Both the position numbers and the translations under genes were made by a program. DNA of 64,000 nt from contig NZ_JBGSLK010000006.1 in NCBI RefSeq assembly GCF_041740695.1, positions 41,590 to 105,589 of the forward strand, given 5' to 3'. The notes under the pieces were generated by a model. That model saw only the letters and a program-made list of their open reading frames with translations, made no database searches and had not been told where the DNA came from. This document shows, in pieces, positions 24,814 to 33,705 of this stretch. The DNA is from Haliscomenobacter sp041740695 (GTDB lineage: Bacteria; Bacteroidota; Bacteroidia; Chitinophagales; Saprospiraceae). Position 1 is the first letter of the stretch. Every line of letters starts with the position of its first letter.

Positions 24814-27800
24814 ATGAAGCTTTTGCATTTTACACTCACAGGAATGCTGTTGCTCGTAGGGCTTTGCCTGGGGGCACAGACCACAGTTCGAGGGGTCATT
24901 ACCTCGATTAAAGGTGGTGAGCCGCTTATTGGGGCCACCGTTGTAATCAAAGGCACTGCAGTAGGTACGACTACTGATGTTGATGGAAAGTTTGAGTTGC
25001 AAGCTGACCCATCCAAAGATGTCCTTTTACTGAGCTACACGGGCTTCACTTCTCAGGAGATTGCATTGAATGGTCGCACAACGGTTGACCTTCAGATGGA
25101 AGAATCCATTGCGCTCTTGGGCGAAGTCATCGTAACTGCTTTTGGAGAATCTACCCGTGAAAAATTTACGGGTTCAGCGGCTACAGTAACTGCTGAACAA
25201 ATCGCCAGACGGCCCATTACCAACGTTGGTCAGGCTATTGCAGGAGCAGGATCCGGGGTGCAAGCCACCATCGGGAGTGGCGCTCCAGGTTCAACGCCTG
25301 CGATTCGTATCCGTGGTTTTGGTTCAGTATCAGCATCCAATGCTCCATTGTATGTAGTAGATGGGATTCCTTACGATGCGGCTATTTCCAACCTCAATCC
25401 GGACGATATTGAAAACATCACGATCCTGAAGGATGCTGCTTCTACTTCATTGTACGGGTCCAGAGCTGCCAACGGTGTGGTGATGATCACCACCAAAAAA
25501 GGCACCAAGGGTCAGGGTCAGATCAGCCTGAAGTACACTCGGGGTACTTCTCAGCGTGGTTTGCCAGAATACGACCGTTTGAACGCGGCTCAATATTATC
25601 CCTACATGTGGGAATCTTACCGCAACAGTTTGATGTCGCGTACCGCAAGTCCACTTTCGTTGGAAGCAGCCAGTACCAATGCCTCTGCCAACATCGTAGG
25701 ACTCTTGGGTTACAATGCCTACAATGTACCAGCTGCTGATTTGGTGAGCACTGCCGGAGTCTTGAACCCCAATGCACAATTGGTCTTCAGAGAAGAAGAC
25801 CTCAACTGGGAAACTCCCCTTACGCGCGCAGGGCAACGTGACGAGGTCAACCTTAACTTCAGTGGCGGCGATGACCGCAGTAACTTTTATGCTTCTTTTG
25901 CCTATTTGAACGACAAGGGCTTCTTGATTCGTTCCGATTTTGAGCGTTACAGTGCACGTTTACAATTCAATACCCGTTTGAAGTCCTGGTTTTCGACTGG
26001 GGTGAATATTTCCTACACCAACTCTACTGCTAATCAGGATGACGCGGGTGGGAACACTTCATTTGTAAACCCCTTCTTTTTTTCCAGAGGGATGGGGCCA
26101 ATCTATCCAGTTTATGCGTATGATCCCAATAATCCAGGAGAGTATCTGCTCGATGGCAATGGTCAGCGGCAGTACGACTTTGGTAACTTGAATGCGCTGG
26201 GTTTGCCTAACCGCCCTCAGTACGGTGGCCGCCATGCGGTTGCGGAAACCGAACTGAACCAAAACTTCTTCCGTCGGAACCTCTTCAGTGGCCGTACTTA
26301 CGGTGAAGTTTCTTTCTTGAAAGATTTCAAGTTTAGAGTCAATGTAGGTGCGGATTACGTCAACGTCAACGACAATACCTTTGGTAACCCAATCATTGGA
26401 GACGGTGCACCTGCGGGTCGGGCTACGGTAGAATTTACCAACCAATTGACCCTGAACCTGAACCAGCAACTGACCTACAAGAAGAAGTTTGGAGAACACA
26501 ATATTGATGTATTGTTGGGTCACGAGAATTACGATTACCGTACCAACTTCTTGACGGGTTCACGCTCACAATTGATCCTGGATGGTAACATTGAATTGGT
26601 CAACTTTACGACCACGACTAACCTGAACTCGGGGGCTGATTTCAACCGCCAGGAAGGCTACTTCTCTCGGGTTAACTACGACTACAAGAACAAGTACTTC
26701 GTTACCCTTTCGGCTCGCCGTGATGCGAGCAGTCGTTTTCAACAAGAAGTGCGTTGGGGTACCTTCTTTGGGGTCAGTGGCGCCTGGCAGTTGCACCAGG
26801 AGGAATTCCTGAAAGGCTCTTCATTGATCAACAATCTGAAGCTGCGTGGTTCTTATGGCCAAACGGGTAACAATGCCGGGATTGGTTTCTACGCTTGGCA
26901 GCCATTGTACAACCTGGGCTGGAACAACGCTGGCGAGGCTGGTATTTTACAGGGTAGCTTGGGGAACCGCGGCCTGTCATGGGAGTCAAACAACCAGTTT
27001 GACCTGGCTTTGGAATTCGGCATCCTGAAAAACCGCATTGCGGGTACTTTTGAATACTTCAACCGCCAGTCGGATGATTTGTTGTTTGCCGTTCCACTAC
27101 CAGTTTCAACGGGTACTGCATCACAAACCCGCAACATCGGGGCCATGTACAACCGGGGCTTGGAATTGGAACTGAACCTCACGCCGGTACAAACCCGCGA
27201 CTTTACCTGGGAAATCAACTTTAATGCTACCCGTTATCAGAACAAAATTACCCGGATGCCGGAGAGCAATAAGGAGATCATTTCTGGAACCAAAAAACTC
27301 CAGGTCGGCAGTTCTTTGTTTGACTTCTGGTTGAGAGAGTGGGTAGGGGTTAATCCTGAAAACGGCAACGCAGAATACCGCGCCAATGCTTTCGTTGCTT
27401 CTAACTCACGGATCACCGAAGATGGTGATACCTTGACAACGACTTTGAACAACGCACGTTTCCGTTACAATGGCTCCGCTATTCCTGACTTTAGTGGGGG
27501 TCTTACGAACACCTTTGAATTCAAAGGTTTCACTTTGTCCGTATTGTTCATTTATCAGGTCGGTGGTTTGATTTACGATGGTGCCTACCAAGGCTTGATG
27601 AACTCTTCTGGGTATGGTGCTTCCAAGCATGTGGATGTGCTGAATCGTTGGCAAAAACCTGGGGACATTACCGATGTTCCTCGGGCAGACTTGGGCCGTT
27701 CGGTTGATCATGATGGAACTTCCGATCGCTGGTTGACTGATGCAACTTCCTTGAACTTGCGGAACGTTTCCCTGACTTACAGCTTGCCTGCAAGCCTGAC

Positions 27801-27966
27801 TAAAAAAGTGAAAATCCAGGGTGCACAAATTTTTGTGACTGGTGAAAACCTCGCTTTGTGGAACAAACGCAAAGGTATGGATGGCTTGGGTAGCTTTGAA
27901 GGCGTTACTGCCAACACTTATTCTTTCTACCGCAACTTTGTCGGTGGGATTAACTTAACCTTCTAA
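24814..27966 (+). CDS. SusC/RagA-family TonB-linked outer-membrane transporter
   Basis: 1050 aa. Signal peptide (MKLLHFTLTGMLLLVGLCLGAQ); a carboxypeptidase-regulatory-like domain, about 24-105 (VVIKGTAVGTTTDVDGKFEL); a TonB plug, about 115-230, with RIRGFGSVSASNAPLYVVDG and DAASTSLYGSRAANGVVMITTK; then a 22-strand barrel ending NFVGGINLTF. It acts with the SusD lipoprotein encoded 11 nt downstream to import an oligomer (glycan or peptide) across the outer membrane. No glycoside hydrolase or sensor is adjacent, so the substrate cannot be named. Confidence 0.95.
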   Translation: MKLLHFTLTGMLLLVGLCLGAQTTVRGVITSIKGGEPLIGATVVIKGTAVGTTTDVDGKFELQADPSKDVLLLSYTGFTSQEIALNGRTTVDLQMEESIALLGEVIVTAFGESTREKFTGSAATVTAEQIARRPITNVGQAIAGAGSGVQATIGSGAPGSTPAIRIRGFGSVSASNAPLYVVDGIPYDAAISNLNPDDIENITILKDAASTSLYGSRAANGVVMITTKKGTKGQGQISLKYTRGTSQRGLPEYDRLNAAQYYPYMWESYRNSLMSRTASPLSLEAASTNASANIVGLLGYNAYNVPAADLVSTAGVLNPNAQLVFREEDLNWETPLTRAGQRDEVNLNFSGGDDRSNFYASFAYLNDKGFLIRSDFERYSARLQFNTRLKSWFSTGVNISYTNSTANQDDAGGNTSFVNPFFFSRGMGPIYPVYAYDPNNPGEYLLDGNGQRQYDFGNLNALGLPNRPQYGGRHAVAETELNQNFFRRNLFSGRTYGEVSFLKDFKFRVNVGADYVNVNDNTFGNPIIGDGAPAGRATVEFTNQLTLNLNQQLTYKKKFGEHNIDVLLGHENYDYRTNFLTGSRSQLILDGNIELVNFTTTTNLNSGADFNRQEGYFSRVNYDYKNKYFVTLSARRDASSRFQQEVRWGTFFGVSGAWQLHQEEFLKGSSLINNLKLRGSYGQTGNNAGIGFYAWQPLYNLGWNNAGEAGILQGSLGNRGLSWESNNQFDLALEFGILKNRIAGTFEYFNRQSDDLLFAVPLPVSTGTASQTRNIGAMYNRGLELELNLTPVQTRDFTWEINFNATRYQNKITRMPESNKEIISGTKKLQVGSSLFDFWLREWVGVNPENGNAEYRANAFVASNSRITEDGDTLTTTLNNARFRYNGSAIPDFSGGLTNTFEFKGFTLSVLFIYQVGGLIYDGAYQGLMNSSGYGASKHVDVLNRWQKPGDITDVPRADLGRSVDHDGTSDRWLTDATSLNLRNVSLTYSLPASLTKKVKIQGAQIFVTGENLALWNKRKGMDGLGSFEGVTANTYSFYRNFVGGINLTF

Positions 27967-27977
27967 AAACAACAACC

Positions 27978-29462
27978 ATGATGAAGTATAAATTTCTAAT
28001 CTTATCTATTTTGACCTTGGGCCTGAGCTTGAGCTCATGTGAGAAAGATTATCTCAATACTACGCCAACTGGTAGTGTAGATGCCGGTTCGGCCTACGCT
28101 ACAACCAAAAACGCCAAAGCTGCAATCAATGGCATTTATCGCTCGATGATGGTGCGTTATCGGGGCTCACAGGGCCATTCAGGCTTCCCAGCCTTGATGA
28201 TCATCAACGATGTAATGGGGGAAGACCTGGTTTTTGCCAATGCCTCCAATGGCTGGCATTTTGGGGAGCAGCGTTGGTTGTCGCACCGGAGCGATGTGGG
28301 TACCATGGCTTTATTCCCTTACGAAATGTTTTACCGCTTCATTGCCAATGCTAACGTGGCCATTGCGAATATTGATAATGCAGTAGGTTTGCCTGCTGAG
28401 CGGGATCAATTAAAAGGAGAGGCTCTGGCTTTTCGTGGGTTTTCTTACTTCTATTTGGTACAATACTATGGCAAGCGTTATGATGCGAGTGCCAAACCGA
28501 ACAGCGGACTAGGTGTACCATTGGTTTTGGAGCCAACTCAAGAAGGTTTGCCTCGTTCTACCGTGGAAGAAGTTTACGCCCAAATCAATACGGATTTAGA
28601 AGCTGCGGCTGCACTGCTTACTACCGCTCGTTCTGCAAAATCACACTTCAACAAAAATGTATTGAGAGGTATTCAGGCTCGGGTTGCATTGGCACAGCAA
28701 GATTGGGCCAAAGCTGCAACATTTGCGGCTGAAGCGCGTCAAGGGTTCACCTTGATGTCGATCGCTCAATACCAGGATGGTTTTGCCGATGTTTCGAACC
28801 CAGAATGGATGTGGGGATTTGACCACCTGGAAGATCAATCGGAGTTCTTTGGTGGCTACCACAGCTACATTTCTTGTAACTACAACGCTTCTGTGATTCG
28901 TCAAACGCCAAAGACGATCAATAAATTGATTTATGACTTGATTCCAGCGACGGATGTACGGGCCAAAATGTGGGTGAAAGCACCAACTGCTGCCAACGCA
29001 ATTACCCCGCCAGGAGGAGTTAGAGCACCTTACATGGTACAAAAATTCCGCTTGCCCGGTACCCCAAGTACCAGTGTCATGGGTGATGTACCTTTCATGC
29101 GTGCGGGAGAGATGTACTTGATCGAAGCAGAGGCTAAAGCAAAATCAGGTGATGATGCGGGTGCTGCCAAAGCTTTGTTTGACATGGTGAGCAAGCGCGA
29201 CCCTTCCTATGTACTGTCCACTAAAACCGGAGCAGAGTTGCTGGATGAGATTTATTTCAACCGCCGTATTGAGCTCTGGGGTGAAGGTCACCGTTGGCTG
29301 GATCTGAAGCGTTTGAACCTGCCGCTGGACCGCAATGGGATTGGCCACTTGCCCGCAGTTGCCCAACTTTTTGAGGTTCCTGCTGGTGATGTGCGTTGGG
29401 AGTATTTGCTTCCTCGTGCAGAATTGGATGCCAATAAGGCAGCGGTACAGAATCCGTTGTAA
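27978..29462 (+). CDS. SusD/RagB-family nutrient-binding lipoprotein
   Basis: 494 aa. Lipoprotein signal with lipobox SLSSC (MMKYKFLILSILTLGLSLSSCEKDYL). The N-terminal SusD-like helices include YATTKNAKAAINGIYRSMM; the TPR-type core and the C-terminal RagB/SusD domain follow (FMRAGEMYLIEAEAKAKSGD, RRIELWGEGHRWLDLKRL). It caps the SusC barrel on the cell surface and presents substrate. Second gene of a simple susCD pair, ended by two hairpins at 29482-29566. Confidence 0.95.
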   Translation: MMKYKFLILSILTLGLSLSSCEKDYLNTTPTGSVDAGSAYATTKNAKAAINGIYRSMMVRYRGSQGHSGFPALMIINDVMGEDLVFANASNGWHFGEQRWLSHRSDVGTMALFPYEMFYRFIANANVAIANIDNAVGLPAERDQLKGEALAFRGFSYFYLVQYYGKRYDASAKPNSGLGVPLVLEPTQEGLPRSTVEEVYAQINTDLEAAAALLTTARSAKSHFNKNVLRGIQARVALAQQDWAKAATFAAEARQGFTLMSIAQYQDGFADVSNPEWMWGFDHLEDQSEFFGGYHSYISCNYNASVIRQTPKTINKLIYDLIPATDVRAKMWVKAPTAANAITPPGGVRAPYMVQKFRLPGTPSTSVMGDVPFMRAGEMYLIEAEAKAKSGDDAGAAKALFDMVSKRDPSYVLSTKTGAELLDEIYFNRRIELWGEGHRWLDLKRLNLPLDRNGIGHLPAVAQLFEVPAGDVRWEYLLPRAELDANKAAVQNPL

Positions 29463-29481
29463 GAAGTTTAACTATTCTCCT

Positions 29482-29525
29482 GGTATTCCTGGATTGACTA
29501 ATCATAGTTGATCCAGGAATACCAT
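29482..29525. repeat. Inverted repeat after susD
   Basis: TGGTATTCCTGGAT pairs with ATCCAGGAATACCA, extended by an imperfect GACTA/TAGTT stem, 20 nt past the susD stop. It has no T-run of its own and precedes the terminator at 29531. Confidence 0.6.
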
Positions 29526-29530
29526 TACGA

Positions 29531-29566
29531 AAAAAGCCAGACTGAACATTCAGCCTGGCTTTTTTC
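29531..29566. terminator. Bidirectional intrinsic terminator between susD and bfn
   Basis: AAAAAAGCCAG-CTGA / TCAG-CTGGCTTTTTT with a short loop and one internal mismatch. It gives a T-run on both strands, so it can end both susCD (plus) and the convergent nuclease gene (minus). Confidence 0.85.
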
Positions 29567-29608
29567 GTTTATAACCCGAGGATCAATTGCATTTGATTCC
29601 AGTCAAAA

Positions 29609-30205
29609 TCAACTCGACTTCCGCCGTTCAATCTCATCCCGAATCTGTGCCGCTTTCTCATAATTTTCTTCATCCAGCACCTCATCCAACATGCGCGTCA
29701 GAGCCTCGGTAGAGTAGGAGGCAAGTGGGTTGTCGGACATACCCGTGGAAGGTGCGGCAGCAAATAGCTCTTCATCTTCATCGCTACCTTCGGTATCTTC
29801 GAGGACTACCCCAGCAGCATCCAAAATGAACTCGTAGGTATAGATTGGACAGTTGAACCGAACGGCCATGGCCAGCGCATCGGAGGTGCGGGAGTCCACC
29901 TCGGTTACATCGCCATCGCGCTCACACACCAGGCGGGCGTAAAAGATGCCATCGAGCAGGTTGTTGATGATGATCTCCTTGAGGTTGATGTTGAAAGTCT
30001 CCAGGGCGTTTTTGAACAAGTCGTGGGTGAGCGGGCGGTTCGGGGTCATTCTTTCCATGGCTACAGCGATGGCTTGCGCCTCGAAACTGCCAATGACAAT
30101 CGGTAAACGGCGAGCACCTTTCTTCTCTCCCAGCACTACCGCATAATTGTGGGACTGGGTAACGCTATGGGAAAGTGCAACTATATCCAACTCAATTTTT
30201 CTCAT
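29609..30205 (-). CDS. Bifunctional nuclease (DUF151/BFN) with UvrB/UvrC motif
   Basis: 198 aa. The N-terminal DUF151/BFN domain (about 1-135) has AVVLGEKKGARRLPIVIGSFEAQAIA, RPLTHDLFKNAL and the acidic SRTSDALAMAVRFNCPIY. The C-terminal 35 residues form a UvrB/UvrC-type helical hairpin (EALTRMLDEVLDEENYEKAAQIRDEIERR). This fusion is usual in Bacteroidota. BFN proteins have reported RNase/DNase activity; the cellular role here is unknown. ATG 30205 follows a clear promoter at 30279-30310. Confidence 0.9.
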   Translation of the reverse strand: MRKIELDIVALSHSVTQSHNYAVVLGEKKGARRLPIVIGSFEAQAIAVAMERMTPNRPLTHDLFKNALETFNINLKEIIINNLLDGIFYARLVCERDGDVTEVDSRTSDALAMAVRFNCPIYTYEFILDAAGVVLEDTEGSDEDEELFAAAPSTGMSDNPLASYSTEALTRMLDEVLDEENYEKAAQIRDEIERRKSS

Positions 30206-30278
30206 CGTTTGGGCTTAAACGGTATTCCTGTTCAACAATGTAGCTCGGCCTAAGGTTGATTTTAGGGCGAAAGCGGCG

Positions 30279-30310
30279 CAAAGGTAGGAAATAAATGGGA
30301 GAAATCCAAA
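30279..30310 (-). promoter_or_regulatory. Bacteroidota-type promoter of the bifunctional nuclease gene
   Basis: On the minus strand TTTG (30310-30307), a 20-nt spacer and TACCTTTG (30286-30279) match the consensus exactly. Transcription would start near 30273, about 68 nt before the ATG. Confidence 0.8.
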
Positions 30311-30317
30311 TGGGTTT

Positions 30318-30715
30318 TTGGAGTTCAAAAGTGTAAACAAATAAAAAAGGGATCCATCTGCAGCGGGAACAAAATCAATAAAAAACCGCTACAACTGGAT
30401 CCCTTTGTGAATAATACAACACTAAAGTCACAGTGCCATATTGTGAACAAAATCAGACAAAATAAGGCGTACTATCATTGTGCATGTTTAATAAGCTTGG
30501 TAAAAAGTGCAGCCCGGAGGCTACACTTCGGATTTGTGGCTACAAGTAATTAAGTTGGAACTTACATGGAAGGATCGTCTTCCTTTTCTGTTTGTTCTTA
30601 GGACAAAGTAAGGGGAAAAAGGGCGCAATTTAGGTGTCGTTTTACAGAAAAAAAAGATATAGGAGATTTGGGGATTTTGGTTAAATTTTGAGCAGTAAAT
30701 TTCTGATTTTTAATA
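30318..30715 (-). ncRNA. About 400-bp duplicated non-coding element, copy 1
   Basis: Aligns along its whole length with 32337-32735; the central 300 nt differ at only about 17 positions. On the minus strand it holds two terminator-like structures: an AAGTG(T)AGCC/GGCTGCACTT stem followed by TTTTT (30502-30529), and an AAAGGGATCCA/TGGATCCCTTT stem enclosing AGCGG/CCGCT, followed by TTTTTTAT (30346-30406). No protein of useful length is encoded. It lies upstream of the nuclease gene. It could be a small-RNA gene or a mobile repeat; the minus strand is favoured by the T-runs. Confidence 0.6.
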
Positions 30716-30797
30716 TTTTAAAATTCTAGAAACAATTACTATTTATACATTTTGATGCTGAATCGGGAGTATTATTGTATCAGCCAGATGCTCATTC

Positions 30798-32140
30798 TTA
30801 GTTAGTGAGCTGCCAATATCCGCCTTTGTCGGCACCTACCCTTTGGATTGTCCCGTTTTCTTTTAATTTGTTGAGCAAATACTCTACCCCTCTGCGTGTG
30901 AGTCCGGTTTCTCTCATCATCTCTTTGCTTGTAGTTTTAGCGTTGGATTTAATGAGGAGGAGGATTTTTTCTTCCGAAGTTTTCTCCACAGTTTTTAACG
31001 GACGTTGGAATGTCACAGTGAACATTCCTTCTGTACTGTATTGAGGCAATGGTAAATTTGTTGCTTTCATTGACTCGTTCATTCGGTTGATTCCTGATCC
31101 GATTTGTTCAACGAGATGCATTTTTGCAAAGAGTCCAAAAATGAGCGGGTTACGGGAATGGCTTCGCTTGCCAAAATCTGCGGGGCTAATTGCACTTACT
31201 AATCCATCAGGGTTGCTGATTTCGATGCGGTCGGTGAATAATTCAACAGTAGTGACGGCGCCTTTGTCGTAGTAGTCGCGATGAGATAAATAGTTGATGA
31301 TGGCTTCTTTGAATACCGTTTCGGGTATTTCCCAGATTTCATTCCTGGGGCCAGAGCCTTGGCCTTCAATGTCATACCGAACGTCCAGTTTTTCTCTGAG
31401 CCATAAAATAGCTTTGAGGTACTGAGCATACAAGGGGCCACCAAAAGGCTTGTCATCAATAATGTAACGTTTATTCGTGCCAGAGAAAGCAACGCAACGG
31501 ATGATGGCTTTTTCAAAATAGGTTTCTGGCGCTTTGCCAAAGAACAAAACTGCACCACTTTTTACAAATCCTTCACCCGTAAACAACTTCAGATTGTTGT
31601 ACACCTGGAAATCGGGTACTGTGGCGCTCAAATGAGCCATTTCCTTAAAAATAGCTGCGTTGGTTTTGTCAATTTATTGGCAGCATCAAAATCTCTACAG
31701 GGACTTTCATCAAAATAAATTTTCCCAGACTGCTGGAAAAAGCCCCTCATTTCCTCTGCGGTAGTCAATTTTTGGCTATTCGGACCAAGATGAATGTATA
31801 TGGCACCCGAAAAAATGTAAGGCTTTTCGGTACCCGAAGGCACCTCAATTACACCGATATTTTTTCCTTCCACTTCAACCATAGATAAGGTACAATACAA
31901 CGCAGGGCTAATGTCGCTAATGCTGTTTTGAATGGCGGAACGTTTGGCATTGTCGATGTTGATGCCCTTGATTTGGTTATGGTCATCTACACCTAATAGT
32001 ACTACACCTCCAGCCGCGTTGGCAAACGCGCATACTTCCTCAGTGAGTTCCCTTACTTTTGAAGGAACTGCAACCTTGAACTCGGCATTATAACCCTCGC
32101 TGCTGGTAACGATTAATTGGATGTCTTCTGCTGAAAGCAT
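30798..32140 (-). pseudogene. AlbA_2-domain transcriptional regulator/ATP-binding protein gene, frameshifted
   Basis: Two overlapping frames read as one gene. The 5' part (32140-31628) encodes an AlbA_2 DNA-binding domain (EFKVAVPSKVRELTEEVCAFANAAGG, VVLLGVDDHNQIKGI, YIHLGPNSQKLT). The 3' part (to 30798) carries the rest: LKLFTGEGFVKSGAVLFFGK, the HATPase_c_4-like ETVFKEAIINYLSHRDY and IGSGINRM, and a C-terminal winged helix (KTTSKEMMRETGLTRRGVEYLL). The frames switch near an AAAA run at about 31660, where the shifted frame gives a sensible linker leading into EMAHLSATVPDFQ. Either a recent inactivation or a sequencing error; restart at 31640 is less likely. Confidence 0.75.
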
Positions 32141-32252
32141 GGGTCGCTTGATGGTTGTGGAAGCTTTTGAAGGCTTGGTTTATTGGTCTTGCAAGATAAA
32201 AATAATTAATTGTTTGTGGAAAATAATTTTTGTTTGTTTTTTAAATAATCGA

Positions 32253-32301
32253 ACTTATCCTCAAATTGTTCAAACACTGTCCGAACAATTTGAAGATAAG
32301 T
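32253..32301. repeat. 19-bp inverted repeat upstream of the AlbA_2 gene
   Basis: ACTTATCCTCAAATTGTTC (32253-32271) pairs with the arm at 32283-32301, with one mismatch and an 11-nt loop. It may be an operator or hairpin in the 5' region of the AlbA_2 gene (112 nt upstream). Confidence 0.6.
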
Positions 32302-32336
32302 TTGATAAAACTGCTGGTAGAGGAACTTTGGTCAAG

Positions 32337-32735
32337 TTGGAGTTCAGAGGCGTATACAAACAAAAAAGGGATCCATTTGCAGCGGGAACAAAATCAATAA
32401 AAAACCGCTACATCTGGATCCCTTTGTGAATAATACAACACTAAGGTTACAGTGCTATATTGTGAACAAAATCAGATAAAATAAGGCGTACTATCATTGT
32501 GCATGGTTAATAAGCTTGTGAAAAAGTGCAGCCCGGAGGCTACACTTCGGATTTGTGGCTACAAGTAATTAAGTAGGAACTTACATGGAAGGATCGTCTT
32601 CCTTTTCTGTTTGTTCTTAGGACAAAGTAAGGAGAAAAAGGGCAGGGTTTAGGTGTCATTTTGCAGAGTGAAATGATGGGAGAGATTTTGTGGTTTTGCT
32701 TGAATTTAGAACAGTAAATTATTGATTTTTATATA
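32337..32735 (-). ncRNA. About 400-bp duplicated non-coding element, copy 2
   Basis: Second copy of 30318-30715 in the same orientation, so the pair directly flanks the AlbA_2 gene. Both minus-strand hairpins are preserved: 32521-32547 (AAGTGTAGCC/GGCTGCACTT) and 32365-32425 (AAAGGGATCCA/TGGATCCCTTT). Like copy 1 it lies upstream of a minus-strand gene. Outside the 300-nt core the similarity falls but is still recognisable. Confidence 0.6.
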
Positions 32736-32765
32736 GTTAACAAAAATAAATGGCTAAATTTGGAA

Positions 32766-33704
32766 CTACAAATTAAACCGATACCCTAATAAACATTCTA
32801 ACCCAAATGAATTATTACTGGCCAGTTGCTGGAGGTTATAGCCACCCAATATTCCGATCCGAAGTTTTCCATCTTGTAGAATTCCATCTTTGAGAATTAC
32901 CCCGGCCTGTAGCGAGACTTGCCCCCCCGAAGCATAGGATACCCCCGTCCAAAAGGTATCTTCTAATTCATAGTTGAGATTGATGGAGTATCCGAGCAGA
33001 TTTGGTTCTGAAAAATGCAGCCAGATCGAAGGCTCGAGGTAGGAAAAATCATACGGGATACGGAACCCAACGAAGGTATTGGCTGCAAAAACACGATTGA
33101 GATGACCAATGGTGTTGGCTGAACTGCTGGGAATTTTACTGCGAATCAATTGATTGGCGGCTAACCCAAAGAAAAACCAGGTTTCATCGTAATCAAAACG
33201 ATAATGTGAAGTATAAACCATACCAAAACCAGCATTGAAGCGACCTACATTGTTGAAATCAACAATTGCTTGAGGGTCATCGGCATCCGCCACAACTGCA
33301 CGATTGGCTGCAAATTGATATTGCTGGAAGCTGGTAGACAAACCAAAAGTGATTTGATCATCTGATCGCAAGCCCAATTCCATTTTATAAGCATAAGTCA
33401 ATGCAAGACTGTTGGTGGTGAATTGACCTACCTCATCGTGTTGTAAAAAACCGCCCAGGCTTAACTTGCGATGAATGGCTGGCACATGGATAAATGCTTG
33501 AGCAGTGGCAGGGGCACCAGAAAAACCAAGCCATTGCTGGCGATAAAATGCACCGAACTCCATGAAGTCTTCAGCTGAAGTAAGCCCGGGATTGTAGATA
33601 AAGTCGGTGGATCCCATCGGTGAACGATAAGGAAGCTGTTGCGCTCCCAGTGTAGTACTTAAAAATAGAGCACAGCATATATAAACTGCATTTAGATTTT
33701 GCAT
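32766..33704 (-). CDS. PorP/SprF family type IX secretion membrane protein
   Basis: 312 aa with a signal peptide (MQNLNAVYICCALFLSTTLGAQ) and the family start YRSPMGSTDFIYNPGLTSAEDFMEFGAFYRQQWLGFSGAPATAQ, then barrel strands to the end (LGYRFNL). SprF-type proteins are needed for surface delivery of a giant partner such as SprB by T9SS. It starts 1 nt after the stop of the 1174-aa protein with a gliding-motility type C-terminus, exactly the sprB-sprF arrangement, so it is probably the dedicated export/anchoring partner. Confidence 0.93.
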   Translation of the reverse strand: MQNLNAVYICCALFLSTTLGAQQLPYRSPMGSTDFIYNPGLTSAEDFMEFGAFYRQQWLGFSGAPATAQAFIHVPAIHRKLSLGGFLQHDEVGQFTTNSLALTYAYKMELGLRSDDQITFGLSTSFQQYQFAANRAVVADADDPQAIVDFNNVGRFNAGFGMVYTSHYRFDYDETWFFFGLAANQLIRSKIPSSSANTIGHLNRVFAANTFVGFRIPYDFSYLEPSIWLHFSEPNLLGYSINLNYELEDTFWTGVSYASGGQVSLQAGVILKDGILQDGKLRIGILGGYNLQQLASNNSFGLECLLGYRFNL

Positions 33705-33705
33705 T

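Noticed and set aside
30206..30797. tmRNA or 6S-like RNA in the duplicated element
   Set aside because: There is no tRNA-like end or long central bulge, and two similar copies in 2 kb would be unexpected for these single-copy genes.
32121..32429. A 102-aa plus-strand frame upstream of the AlbA_2 gene
   Set aside because: It runs through the inverted repeat and into the non-coding 400-bp repeat; no sensible start or composition.
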